Assembly (NCBI GenBank): GCA_016705335.1
Contig: JADIYN010000050.1
Coordinates: 1-36,680 of the forward strand
DNA from: Draconibacterium sp.
Lineage (GTDB): Bacteria; Bacteroidota; Bacteroidia; Bacteroidales; Prolixibacteraceae
DNA length: 36,680 nucleotides
Direction of reading: 5' to 3'
Made by a program: the position numbers and the translations under genes. Below are positions 7,414-15,879 of the stretch, in pieces. The notes beneath the pieces are model-generated. The model saw only the letters and a program-made list of their open reading frames with translations, made no database searches and was not told where the DNA came from. Position 1 is the stretch's first letter, and each line of letters opens with the position of its first letter.

Positions 7414-8480
7414 TTTCACCCTCGCATTTCCCTTCCAGATGCTCCAAACCATTTCTTCGTCGGCTGGTTGGCCGTAATCGGTCAGGAATGTTGTTGCCAA
7501 AGCGCCGGTAGCCCAGCCAAATTGCGGCCATTTTTCTGGTGCCCATCCTTTAAGAATTCCGTAAAGCATACCACCTACATATCCGTCTCCGCCGCCAATT
7601 CTGTCGAGAACATGTATTTGGCGCGGTTCAACCACATGCCAGTTGTTGCCTTCGAGCATTATTGCCCCCCATAAATGTTCGTTTACGCTGATTACTTCGC
7701 GCAGTGTGGTTGCAAAAACCGATGCATTTGGAAATGTTTCCTTTACCCGGTTTATCAAGCCTTTAAAACCATCGATTTTACCATGCAAACCTTCGCCACC
7801 GGCAGGTGGGCCTTCAATTCCAAAACAAAGTTGGAAATCCTCTTCATTTCCGATCAGAATATCGCTAACAGAAGCGATTTCATTAAAATTTGCATGTAAT
7901 TCTTTTTCGCGACCTTTCCAGAATGAAGCACGATAGTTGAGGTCGAATGAAATTTTTGTACCGTGTTTTTTGGCTGCCCTTGCAATTTCGAGACAAAACT
8001 GGCTGGTTTCGGGCGAAAGCGCGCCAATCAAACCCGAGAGATGAACAATCTGCACACCTTCAGTTCCAAATATTCTTTCCAAATCGAAGTCTTTACATTG
8101 AGTGTGCGGCCAACTTCCCCGGCGCGATCGTTATGTACCCGAGGGCCACGTGATCCGTAACCACTGTCGGCAATATTAAACTGGTGGCGGAAACCCCATG
8201 GATCGCCCTGCTCAACTTCAGGCCCTTCAAAATCCATATTCCTGCTTTTCAAATTACTTTTAATGAACTGGGCAATTGGACTTCCCTTCACGAAAGTGGT
8301 AAGAACTTTTACCGGCAACCCCAGAAACGAAGCAACACTTGCAACGTTGGTTTCAGCGCTTGTAGCATACATTGTATATGTGTCGCTGCTGTGCACCGGC
8401 TGGCCGTTTACGGGGGTAATTCTAACACCCATACTTGTTGGGACAAGCAAGGCATATTTACAGTTTTCTTTTAATTTCAT
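7408..8480 (-). pseudogene. kdgK: 2-keto-3-deoxygluconate kinase (PfkB family), split by a one-base deletion
   Basis: Would phosphorylate 2-keto-3-deoxygluconate to KDPG, feeding the Entner-Doudoroff aldolase. The start at 8480 gives a substrate-binding N-terminal half with ETNVASVASFLGLP and VKVLTTFVKGSPIAQFI. The C-terminal half has FDLNYRASFW, NEEDF and the PfkB signature DRIGGGDGYVGGMLYG, whose Asp is the catalytic base. The two halves overlap out of frame and are joined by adding one base to the T3 run at 8092-8094 (plus strand). The corrected length, about 357 aa, is normal for this Bacteroidota KdgK group. Position next to the SDR and LarA-like genes supports a hexuronate/aldonate route. 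Probably functional in the cell if the indel is a sequence error. Confidence 0.82.
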
Positions 8481-8493
8481 AGATTGAGATTTT

Positions 8494-8617
8494 AAGCCCC
8501 TCTAAATCTCCCCGGAGGGGAGACTTTCGAAAAGCACAGTTTTAAAATATTCTTATTACAATGGCATCATTTTTATTTTTTCTTTTCCCTCCCCCAGGGG
8601 AGGGCTGGGAGGGGCTT
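8494..8617. repeat. Inverted pair of family B palindromic repeats between kdgK and the SDR gene
   Basis: The left copy (8494-8527, CCCCTCTAAATCTCCCC then GGAGGGGAG) is the reverse orientation of the copy at 5561. The right copy (8588-8617, CCTCCCC then GGGAGGGGCTT) abuts the SDR stop codon. About 60 nt of AT-rich DNA lies between. The arrangement, two outward GC-rich hairpins filling an intergenic gap, is REPIN-like. Confidence 0.65.
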
Positions 8618-9472
8618 CTAAACTCCCCCAAACGCACTGTATCCGCCATCAACAGGAATAATTATTCCGGTAACAAAGCTTGATACATCGGAAAGTAAAA
8701 AGAGTGTTGCACCTTGCAAATCATCGGGATCGCCAAATTTTCCCATTGGTGTGTTGTTTACAATTTTTTGACCGCGCGGCGAGTAGTTTCCGGTTTTTTC
8801 ATCGGTTACCAAAAAGCGGTTTTGGTTTGTAATAAAAAATCCGGGAGCAATTGCATTTACCCTGATACCAATTTTTGCAAAATGCACTGCCATCCACTGT
8901 GTTAAATTGTTTATTGACGCTTTTGCGGCTGAATAAGCCGGTATTTTAGTAAGCGGTTTGTATGAGTTCATTGAAGAAATATTCAGTACATTTCCTTTAC
9001 GGTTTTTCAACATATCTTTTGTAAAAACCATTGTGGGCAGCAGCGTTCCTTTAAAGTTGAGTGCAAAAACCTTGTCAAATCCTTCCATTTCAAGGCCGTA
9101 AAAAGTATCTTCAAGTTTGTCGATATTTTCTTCAGTTATTTCCTCAACTTTTGTTGTAGCCTGAGGGCTGTTTCCGCCTGCACCGTTTATCAGCACATCA
9201 ATATCTCCAAGTTTCTCATTGATTTCGAGCTTTGCTTTTTCGAGCGATGCCTTGTCTAAAACATTGGCTTCAACCCCAATAACTGTTGCATTATACTGTG
9301 CTGCAATTTCTGCTGCAACTGAATCGGCAACTTGTTTGTTGATATCGGCAATGGCAATTTTCATGTCAACTGAGGCAAGCGCTTTTACAATTGCGCTACC
9401 CAAAACACCGGCGCCACCGGTAATTACACATACTTTTCCTTTTAGGTCGTCAAATGAAATTGGTTTTTTCAT
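8618..9472 (-). CDS. SDR-family oxidoreductase, D-mannonate oxidoreductase (fructuronate reductase)-like
   Basis: Classical short-chain dehydrogenase of 284 residues with the dinucleotide motif TGGAGVLG (18-25), the NGAGG strand end (96-100), a catalytic serine in NISSMNS and the YxxxK pair Tyr180/Lys184. The extra loop at about 103-130 and the overall sequence resemble the SDR-type D-mannonate oxidoreductases that interconvert fructuronate and mannonate in hexuronate breakdown; a gluconate 5-dehydrogenase activity cannot be excluded. Only 7 bp separate it from the upstream LacI-type regulator, and kdgK follows, which supports a sugar-acid operon. No uxuA dehydratase is in the window, so the pathway would need genes elsewhere. 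Intact. Confidence 0.82.
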   Translation of the reverse strand: MKKPISFDDLKGKVCVITGGAGVLGSAIVKALASVDMKIAIADINKQVADSVAAEIAAQYNATVIGVEANVLDKASLEKAKLEINEKLGDIDVLINGAGGNSPQATTKVEEITEENIDKLEDTFYGLEMEGFDKVFALNFKGTLLPTMVFTKDMLKNRKGNVLNISSMNSYKPLTKIPAYSAAKASINNLTQWMAVHFAKIGIRVNAIAPGFFITNQNRFLVTDEKTGNYSPRGQKIVNNTPMGKFGDPDDLQGATLFLLSDVSSFVTGIIIPVDGGYSAFGGV

Positions 9473-9479
9473 TAATTGT

Positions 9480-10544
9480 TTATTTAAATTCCTTGTAATA
9501 ATCTATGTTTTCTTTTGTAATAATATCGATTGAAGTATAACTCTGTTCTGAAATGTTATTCTTTTCAACAACAAATCTGAAAAGTTTATTTACAGCATTG
9601 TATCCTTGTTCTTCGGGGCGTTGGCAAATCAGGAAATGAACAATATCCTTATTCAAAAACTCGACATTCCATTTTACAAGATCGTGTCCAATCACTTTTA
9701 TATTTTCAAGTTTGAATTTCTCAATTAGCCTTCCCGCAAAAAATACTTTCGAATTGGTAACAAAGATTCCTTTTATATTATTGCTTTCGATTATGTTTTT
9801 GACATCATCCATCCAAACTTCATCATCTGTATCTGATACTTCAGTCGTGAAAAGCTGGTGCCCGTCTTTATTGTTTTTTTTGTACCAGTCATAAAATCCT
9901 TTTTCACGTTCAATTAAATGGGTTTGATTATCCATTTCTTTGGCAAAATGAATGATAAGAATGTTTCCACCGGGGAGCATCAAATCAAGCAGTTTGCCTG
10001 AAACGAGGCCACTTTGATAAGAATTCTGGCCAATGTAACTGATTTGCCCTGCATCTTTTATTTCTGAATCGATAAAAACAAATGGTATGCTGTGTATTTT
10101 CAGGTTTTCAATAAATTCAAGTGATTCTTTTTTGAAAAAAGGGGCTAATACCACACCATCCGGCTTCAATTTTATAATATTTTCAGCTTCCTTCACAAAC
10201 TCTGTCCTGTCGGTTTGACTAAAAGTAAAAGGCGAAATTTGAATTCCATATTGTTGTAATTCAGCCATTCGTTTGTAAATGCCAATTAAGGGCTTGTTCC
10301 AATATCCCTCTTTTGAGGGTGGTTGTGGAAGGAGAGTTGCAAACACAGGCGATTTTTTCGAAGCAAGGTTGCTGGCAAAAATGTTGGGTTTATAATCGAG
10401 TTCTTCAATAATTTTAAGGATCTTTTTTTTTGTCCGTTCCGATACCTCGCCACGGTTATGTAAAACCCGATCAACAGTGCCAATTGAAACATTTGCTTTT
10501 TCGGCAATATCTTTAATCCGTATTTGAATATTTGTTTCTATAAT
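9480..10544 (-). CDS. LacI-family transcriptional regulator with periplasmic-binding-like sensor domain
   Basis: DNA-binding repressor or activator predicted to control the sugar-acid genes that follow 7 bp downstream. The N-terminal LacI helix-turn-helix is clear: IKDIAEKANVSIGTVDRVLH then NRGEVSERTKKKILKIIEEL, hinge region FASNLASKKSP, then a Peripla_BP_4-type sugar-binding domain (from about residue 65: FATLLPQPP, PDGVVLAPF, YIGQNSYQSG, GIFVTNSK, VIGHDLV). The open frame runs upstream of the first ATG-like codon at 10346, which would remove the HTH. The frame has no ATG, GTG or TTG before the HTH and reaches a stop at 10554-10556, so I place the start at an ATT (10542-10544); the exact start codon is uncertain. 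A -7 promoter box lies about 50 nt upstream. Confidence 0.8.
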   Translation of the reverse strand: MIETNIQIRIKDIAEKANVSIGTVDRVLHNRGEVSERTKKKILKIIEELDYKPNIFASNLASKKSPVFATLLPQPPSKEGYWNKPLIGIYKRMAELQQYGIQISPFTFSQTDRTEFVKEAENIIKLKPDGVVLAPFFKKESLEFIENLKIHSIPFVFIDSEIKDAGQISYIGQNSYQSGLVSGKLLDLMLPGGNILIIHFAKEMDNQTHLIEREKGFYDWYKKNNKDGHQLFTTEVSDTDDEVWMDDVKNIIESNNIKGIFVTNSKVFFAGRLIEKFKLENIKVIGHDLVKWNVEFLNKDIVHFLICQRPEEQGYNAVNKLFRFVVEKNNISEQSYTSIDIITKENIDYYKEFK

Positions 10545-10591
10545 GATTTGATTTTAAATTATTTAATTGATCAAAAGCATAAAGTGAGGTA

Positions 10592-10599
10592 CAAAACTA
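10592..10599 (-). promoter_or_regulatory. Possible promoter -7 box of the LacI-type regulator operon
   Basis: TAGTTTTG on the minus strand matches TAnnTTTG. No TTG is present at the expected -33 position. The implied leader is about 40 nt to the proposed start. Confidence 0.4.
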
Positions 10600-10719
10600 C
10601 TGAATTATTTTAGATTTCGTGTTCGTACACGGAAAAATAATTCCTAACAGTATCAGTTAGGATTTTACGGAAAACCAACTTTTATTTCTGAAGGAGAGGG
10701 TAAATTGTATTTTAAAATA

Positions 10720-10756
10720 ATTGCCCTGACAGATTTCCAAAATCTGGCCGGGCAAT
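10720..10756 (-). terminator. Intrinsic terminator of the M48 protease gene
   Basis: ATTGCCC (10720-10726) pairs with GGGCAAT (10750-10756), and an inner CAGATT/AATCTG extends the stem with a 4-5 nt loop. Read leftwards it lies 20 nt past the stop at 10776 and is followed by TATTTTAAAATAC. The remaining gap (10620-10719) shows nothing else. Confidence 0.7.
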
Positions 10757-10775
10757 ATCAAAAAGTCTGTTTATC

Positions 10776-11585
10776 TCAATTATGCTGATTGTAAAAATCC
10801 AGTGCTTTGGGCATTATTTTATTTAATTGATTTATTCTGTTTTGCGGGTCGGGATGGGTTGATAAAAATTCAGGAGTTCCGCCCGAACCAGCTTGCTGCA
10901 TTCGTTCCCATAGTAAAGGGGCTTCGCGCGGATCGTAGCCCGCCATTGCCATAAAATACAAACCCATTTCATCGGCTTCTGATTCATGTTTCCGGCTGTA
11001 TGGTAACATAACTCCCAACTGGGTGCCAACGCCAAATGCTAACAATGCCAGTTGTGTTGTTTGCTCTTTTTCCTTACTCATTGCTTCCGATAAAGCTACC
11101 CCTCCCATTTCAACCACCATTTGCTGCGACATGCGTTCGTTCCCATGATTGGCAATGGCATGTGCAATTTCGTGAGCCATTACAACCGCAATTCCATTAT
11201 CGTTTTTACAAACAGGCAAAATACCTTCATAAAAAACTATTTTTCCACCGGGCATGCACCAGGCATTCATCGTTTTTGATTCAAGCAGGTTGTATTCCCA
11301 TTTGTAGCCATCGATTAAGGATATTCGATCGATACTTTGCAGATACTTTTCGACGGCTTCTGTGATTTTCATACCCACTTGCCGAATGTTTTGTGTTGCT
11401 TGCCTGTTGTTCGATATTTTCTCGGTTTGAAGTACTGTGTTATAACTTTCGTTACTCAATGACAGCATTTGAGATGATGGAATTGCTGTAAACTGTCGGC
11501 GGTTGGTTAGCGGAACTGTGCTGCAGGCCATTAAAAATATCAACAGCGATGCAAAAATTGTATGTTTCATTTTCTTGTTATTCAT
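10776..11585 (-). CDS. M48-family metalloprotease lipoprotein
   Basis: Zinc endopeptidase of the M48 family, of the YggG/LoiP-like lipoprotein type, likely anchored in the cell envelope and facing the periplasm. A signal peptide ends in the lipobox LMAC with Cys21. The catalytic HEIAH motif is at 138-142, with a third-ligand region HESEADEMG about 60 residues later and MPGGKIVFYEG before the active site, as in the family. Length of 269 residues is normal. A second Met six codons in (11570) is an equally good start. It stands alone between a terminator and the divergent kinase fusion, so it is probably a single-gene unit. Substrate unknown; family members serve envelope protein quality control. 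Confidence 0.9.
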   Translation of the reverse strand: MNNKKMKHTIFASLLIFLMACSTVPLTNRRQFTAIPSSQMLSLSNESYNTVLQTEKISNNRQATQNIRQVGMKITEAVEKYLQSIDRISLIDGYKWEYNLLESKTMNAWCMPGGKIVFYEGILPVCKNDNGIAVVMAHEIAHAIANHGNERMSQQMVVEMGGVALSEAMSKEKEQTTQLALLAFGVGTQLGVMLPYSRKHESEADEMGLYFMAMAGYDPREAPLLWERMQQAGSGGTPEFLSTHPDPQNRINQLNKIMPKALDFYNQHN

Positions 11586-11985
11586 TTTTTAATGTGTTGA
11601 ATATGAACTTAAAATTTATTTTTTTTATTGTATCGGGTTTTGTTTTTGAAAGAACAATTTAAAATCACCCTGGTTTAATTAGACGTTTGTAATTCACGAA
11701 TATTGTGATTTTGAAATTAATTTTATGTTCTATATTTCCACTTTTTCAATATGCTTTGAGATTAAAAGTTGCCTGATTGTGATTATGAATTGTTTCAAAA
11801 AGTGTTACATTTTGTGAAAATATTAAGACTGCATTTAAATTCTGTAAACTTGATTGCAAAAAAACAAAATAATCAGTAAAGACAAAAACATTCACCAATC
11901 CATTCACCTTTCCCTTTTTGCATTTTTTTCAAAATTTAACCATATTTTAATATGCTTTCAGGTACCTGGTTTAGCAATTTTAAGG
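11586..11985. other. Divergent intergenic region without a gene
   Basis: About 400 bp of AT-rich DNA between the M48 protease and the kinase fusion. I see no open frame, strong hairpin or convincing minus-strand promoter in it; the only clear signal is the box at its right edge (11986-11993). Confidence 0.6.
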
Positions 11986-11993
11986 TACTTTTG
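11986..11993 (+). promoter_or_regulatory. Promoter -7 box for the cNMP-AckA-PduL gene
   Basis: TACTTTTG matches the Bacteroidota TAnnTTTG consensus. Transcription would begin near 12000, which favours translation from the ATG at 12015 over the in-frame ATG at 11952. There is no recognisable -33 element at 19 nt, so an activator may be needed. Confidence 0.5.
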
Positions 11994-12014
11994 CGCGATT
12001 CAAAAATATTGGTA

Positions 12015-14330
12015 ATGAACAGTAAAGTCTCTGGATTTCTAAAAACAAAAGTTGGTCTTTTTAAACATTTGTCTGAAAATAGAATTGATGAAATAGTAAA
12101 AGCATCGCGTATAGTTTTTTACGAAGTAAATGAAGCAGTAATTCGTTTGGGCGAAGAAGCAACGTTTCTTGGTGTTTTACTTGAGGGTGAATTAAAAATA
12201 TCAGGAGTTGTTGATGGAGGTGTACAAACACAGATTGGTTTTTTTAAGAAAGGCGACACGTTTGGAGAAATGGCACTAATGAGCCACGAGCGGATAATTG
12301 CAGATTTAATAGCAAATACTCCGTGTACTGTTTTGCGAATTCCTGTTGAAATTTTCCAGTCGGTAATTATGTCGGAACCAATTTTTCTGCAGCATGTTTC
12401 AAAAACAATAATCGAACGCATGAAGCAGCTTGCCGAGGATCCTGCAAAAGCTTCGCTTGCATTTCAAAAAAGCGATGACCCATACGGAATGGCGCTGAAA
12501 GGTGAAAGACCGAGAAAAATACTTGTAATCAACAGTGGATCTTCGTCTGTAAAATACGCTTTTTTTGATTCTGAAAACCCTGAAAATAAAGCTACAGGAC
12601 AGGTTGAACGCATCGGTATGACAGGAACTATACTCACTTTCAAGGGACCAAAAGGTGAAATCAAACTTGAACTTGAAAAAGGTGGATATACTGAAGCCTT
12701 GCAAGCCATTATAAAGTATTGTCAAACAAGGAAACGGGGATGATTAAATCACGGGCTGATATTAGCGTGGTTGGTCACCGGATGGTTCATGGTGGCGAAA
12801 AATTCAGGGAATCTATTGTTGTGAATGAAGAGATTCTTGTTGAACTTGAAAAATTGAATCCACTTGCACCGTTGCACAATCCGGTAAATATTGCAGGAAT
12901 AAAAGAGGCAATGAAGGTTTTCTCTTCTGTACCTCATGTTGCGGTTTTTGATACTGCATTTCACTCTACTTTACCATCATATGCCTATTTATATGGATTA
13001 CCTTATGAATATTATGAAAAAAATGGTGTGCGGCGTTACGGATTTCATGGCAGTTCGCATGGTTTTGTAAGTCTGAAAGCTTCAAAATTTCTTCAAAAAA
13101 GAGTTAATGAACTAAAAATTACAAGCTGCCATCTTGGAAACGGTGCATCCCTTTGCGCTATCGAACACGGAAGATCAGTTGACACCACCATGGGATTTAC
13201 ACCAGGCGAAGGGTTGATTATGGGAACCCGCTCCGGCGATCTTGATCCGGGGATTATAACTTATCTTCAGCGCGAAGAGGGGCTAACCGGTGCTGAAATT
13301 GATCAGTTGCTTAACAGAAAAAGCGGACTGCTTGGCCTTTCAGGAATTTCGGGCGACATGCGCGAAATTGAACAGGCAGCTGCAAAAGGTGACACCCGGG
13401 CGTTAATTGCATTGAAAGCATTTAGTTACAAAATTAGAAAATACATTGGCGCATATATGGCGGCGATGGGCGGTACCGATGTGATTATTTTCACGGGAGG
13501 AATTGGTCAGGGAAGTTCAGGTGTGCGCTCACTCGCTTTGCAGGGGCTCCAGATAATGGGAATTCACCTCGACGATAAACGAAATCGTGAAGCTAATGGT
13601 TTTGCAGGTGTATGCCGCATTTCAACTGATGAATCGCCGGTTACGGTACTTATTGTTCCAACTGACGAAGAGCGGATGATTGCACGAGAAACGCTTCGTG
13701 CACTAAGTCTGTCGTATCTTAGAGATGTTACAAAAGCTCAGCAGAATGAGCCTTTTCTGCTCGAAGTTTCTGCCCATCATATCCATCTTTCGCAGGAACA
13801 TGTAGAAGCCTTGTTTGGTAAAGGGCACGTACTAACCTGGCACAGTGACCTTTCTCAACCCGGCCAGTTTGCGTGTAAAGAACAGGTTAATGTTGTAGGT
13901 CCAAAAGGAAGTATTAACCGGTTACGCGTACTTGGCCCAACACGAAAAGAAACACAGCTTGAAATATCAATGACCGAACAATTTAAATTGGGAATCCATC
14001 CACCAATCCGCGAATCAGGAGACTTGAACGGAACTCCTGGTTGTATTCTTGAAGGCCCCAAAGGAATGGTGACAACTTGAGAAAGGTGTGATTTGTGCTT
14101 TGAGACACATACACATGGCTCCCGAAGACGCACTCCATTATGGTGTAAAGGATAAATCTACTGTTCGGGTTCGGGTAAAAGGTGCAAGGGAACTGGTTTT
14201 TGGCGATGTTTTAATTCGTGTCAGCCCAAGCTATAAACTGGCCATGCACATTGATACCGACGAAGGAAATGCCGCAAGTCTGAAAACCGGAGATTTGGTA
14301 TATATTGAAGGAATACAACATCAGGATTAA
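12015..14330 (+). CDS. Fusion of cyclic-nucleotide-binding domain, acetate/propionate kinase and PduL phosphotransacylase (two one-base indels)
   Basis: Predicted to convert acyl-CoA plus phosphate to acyl phosphate (PduL part) and acyl phosphate plus ADP to acid plus ATP (kinase part). Residues 1-140 form a cNMP-binding domain with the phosphate-cassette motif FGEMAL (83-88) and Arg93. Residues about 167-565 are a complete kinase: NSGSSS (173-178), GHRMVHGGE, FDTAFHST, RRYGFHGSSHG, GTRSGDLDPG and GGIGQGS. About 573-771 is a full PduL with SAHHIHLS and RHIHM zinc-binding motifs. A missing base near 12717-12721 and an extra A at 14072 split the frame, but the shifts cancel: 2316 nt is exactly 772 codons. 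All catalytic motifs survive, so I favour one gene of about 771 aa with consensus errors. The three parts could instead be separate, overlapping genes. Confidence 0.85.
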
Positions 14331-14417
14331 ACTGGAACATTTTGTTGAAAAACTTTAATACCGAAAGTTTATTATTTGACAGAATTTCAAATAACAAAAA
14401 TCAAACATTTTCAAACT

Positions 14418-14453
14418 CAGGAATTGTAATATTCAAAACTAATTCAATTCCTG
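14418..14453. terminator. Possible bidirectional terminator between convergent genes
   Basis: CAGGAATTG (14418-14426) and CAATTCCTG (14445-14453) form a 9-bp perfect stem with an 18-nt loop, midway between the convergent kinase fusion and the oxidoreductase gamma subunit. Tails are only moderately T-rich on either side. Confidence 0.45.
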
Positions 14454-14525
14454 GTTAGGTCATGAAATTTAAAATTCAATGGTTTTTCTGATTGACGTAA
14501 TAAAATTTCCTGAATTGAGTCAAGT

Positions 14526-15077
14526 TTACACTTCCTGAACCAGTTCAACAATTTCCTGGCCTTTTCTAATAGCATCCAAATTTAAAGGAATTGTATTGTG
14601 ATAACGGTCAGGTAATGATTTTTGCAGGCCTTTTTCCACATTGTCAAGCGTTACAATTGGACGAATTTTAAGATAACTGCCAAACACAATCATGTTAAAA
14701 ACCTTTGGATTCCCCATTTCAACTGCAGTTACTGTTGCATCAACTTTATATATATTAATATCGGTTCGTTGTGGCGGGTGAATTACGCCATTTGGATCGT
14801 AAAGCAAAATACCTCCCGGCTTGACCGATTTTTCGAATTTATCCATACTTTGCTGGTTCAAAATAATAGCAGAATCAAAATGTTTTACAATTGGCGAACT
14901 GATTCGTGTATCGCTCAAAATTACAGTTACGTTTGCAGTTCCGCCGCGCATTTCAGGACCGTACGAAGGAAACCACGTGACTTCCTTGTTTTCCATGATT
15001 CCTGAATAAGCTAAAATTTTTCCCATCGAAAGTACACCCTGTCCTCCAAAACCTGCAATTATCAATTCTTCAGTCAT
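14526..15077 (-). CDS. 2-oxoacid:ferredoxin oxidoreductase gamma subunit
   Basis: Pyruvate/ketoisovalerate oxidoreductase gamma-type subunit, which completes the CoA-dependent decarboxylating complex with the two upstream-encoded subunits. The 183-residue product starts at ATG 15077 with TEELIIAGFGGQGVLSMGKI, the family hallmark, then SYGPEMRGGTANVTVILSD and a C-terminal segment rich in helices. An in-frame ATG at 15113 would add 12 lysine/asparagine-rich residues and overlap the previous gene's end region, so I prefer 15077. It is the last gene of the leftward ferredoxin-alpha-beta-gamma operon and converges on the acyl-phosphate fusion gene, 195 bp away. Confidence 0.9.
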   Translation of the reverse strand: MTEELIIAGFGGQGVLSMGKILAYSGIMENKEVTWFPSYGPEMRGGTANVTVILSDTRISSPIVKHFDSAIILNQQSMDKFEKSVKPGGILLYDPNGVIHPPQRTDINIYKVDATVTAVEMGNPKVFNMIVFGSYLKIRPIVTLDNVEKGLQKSLPDRYHNTIPLNLDAIRKGQEIVELVQEV

Positions 15078-15105
15078 TTTTTTGTTGTTTTTTGTTTTGA
15101 GAAAG

Positions 15106-15879
15106 TTACACACCTTTCACGCTATCTTTTAAATCGCCAAGTGGATAATAAGGTATCATGTTGTCTTCCATCCATTTATTGGCAGCTATCGGGGTCATTT
15201 TCCATCCCGAGTTGCAAGTAGAAACCACTTCAACAAATGAAGTTCCTTTTTTGGCAAGCACATTTTCCATGGCTTTTTTAAGCGATTTTTTACATTTACG
15301 AACGGCGCCTGCGGTATGAACTGCCTGACGGGTTACATACGAAGTTCCCGGAAGCTGAGCAATTAAATTGGTTATCCTCATCGGATACCCGTTTAAATCA
15401 ACATTTCTGCCCATTGGTGTTGTTGATGTTACCATTCCTTCGAGTGTGGTTGGCGCCATTTGTCCGCCTGTCATTCCGTAAATTCCGTTATTAATAAAAA
15501 CAACAAGAATATTCTCACCACGATTGCAGGCATGCATAATTTCTGCTGCTCCAATTGAAGCCAAATCGCCATCTCCCTGATATGTGAATACAAAATTATC
15601 AGGATATAATCTTGAAATGCCTGTGGCAACTGCCGGCGCCCGGCCATGAGCTGCTTCCTGCCAGTCGATGTCGATGTAATTGTATGCAAAAACTGCGCAA
15701 CCAACCGGAGCCACACCTACAGTTATCTCCTGAATTCCCAGTTCTTCAATCAGTTCAGCAAGAATTTTATGAACAACACCATGCGAACAGCCGGGGCAAT
15801 AATGCATGTATGTATCTTCCTGAACTTTGGATTTTTCGTAAACCAGGTTTTCCGGTTTAATAAGATCTTTTAACTCCAT
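15106..15879 (-). CDS. 2-oxoacid:ferredoxin oxidoreductase, TPP-binding (beta) subunit
   Basis: Thiamine-diphosphate-binding subunit of a 2-oxoacid:ferredoxin oxidoreductase of the VorA/KorB kind. The 257-residue protein has CPGCSHG near residue 30, HGRAPAVATGI, the TPP/Mg motif GDGDLASIG followed by NNGIYGMTGGQMAPTT, and CNSGWKMTP near the end. Its start codon overlaps the end of the alpha subunit gene by 23 bp, so the two are translationally linked. With alpha, gamma and ferredoxin it would oxidise a branched-chain, aryl or other 2-oxoacid to acyl-CoA and reduce ferredoxin. The sequence alone does not fix the substrate. Confidence 0.93.
   Translation of the reverse strand: MELKDLIKPENLVYEKSKVQEDTYMHYCPGCSHGVVHKILAELIEELGIQEITVGVAPVGCAVFAYNYIDIDWQEAAHGRAPAVATGISRLYPDNFVFTYQGDGDLASIGAAEIMHACNRGENILVVFINNGIYGMTGGQMAPTTLEGMVTSTTPMGRNVDLNGYPMRITNLIAQLPGTSYVTRQAVHTAGAVRKCKKSLKKAMENVLAKKGTSFVEVVSTCNSGWKMTPIAANKWMEDNMIPYYPLGDLKDSVKGV

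Noticed and set aside
12700..12745. Programmed ribosomal frameshift in the kinase fusion
   Set aside because: No strong slippery heptamer with a downstream structure is evident, and similar one-base breaks occur in many unrelated genes of the window.
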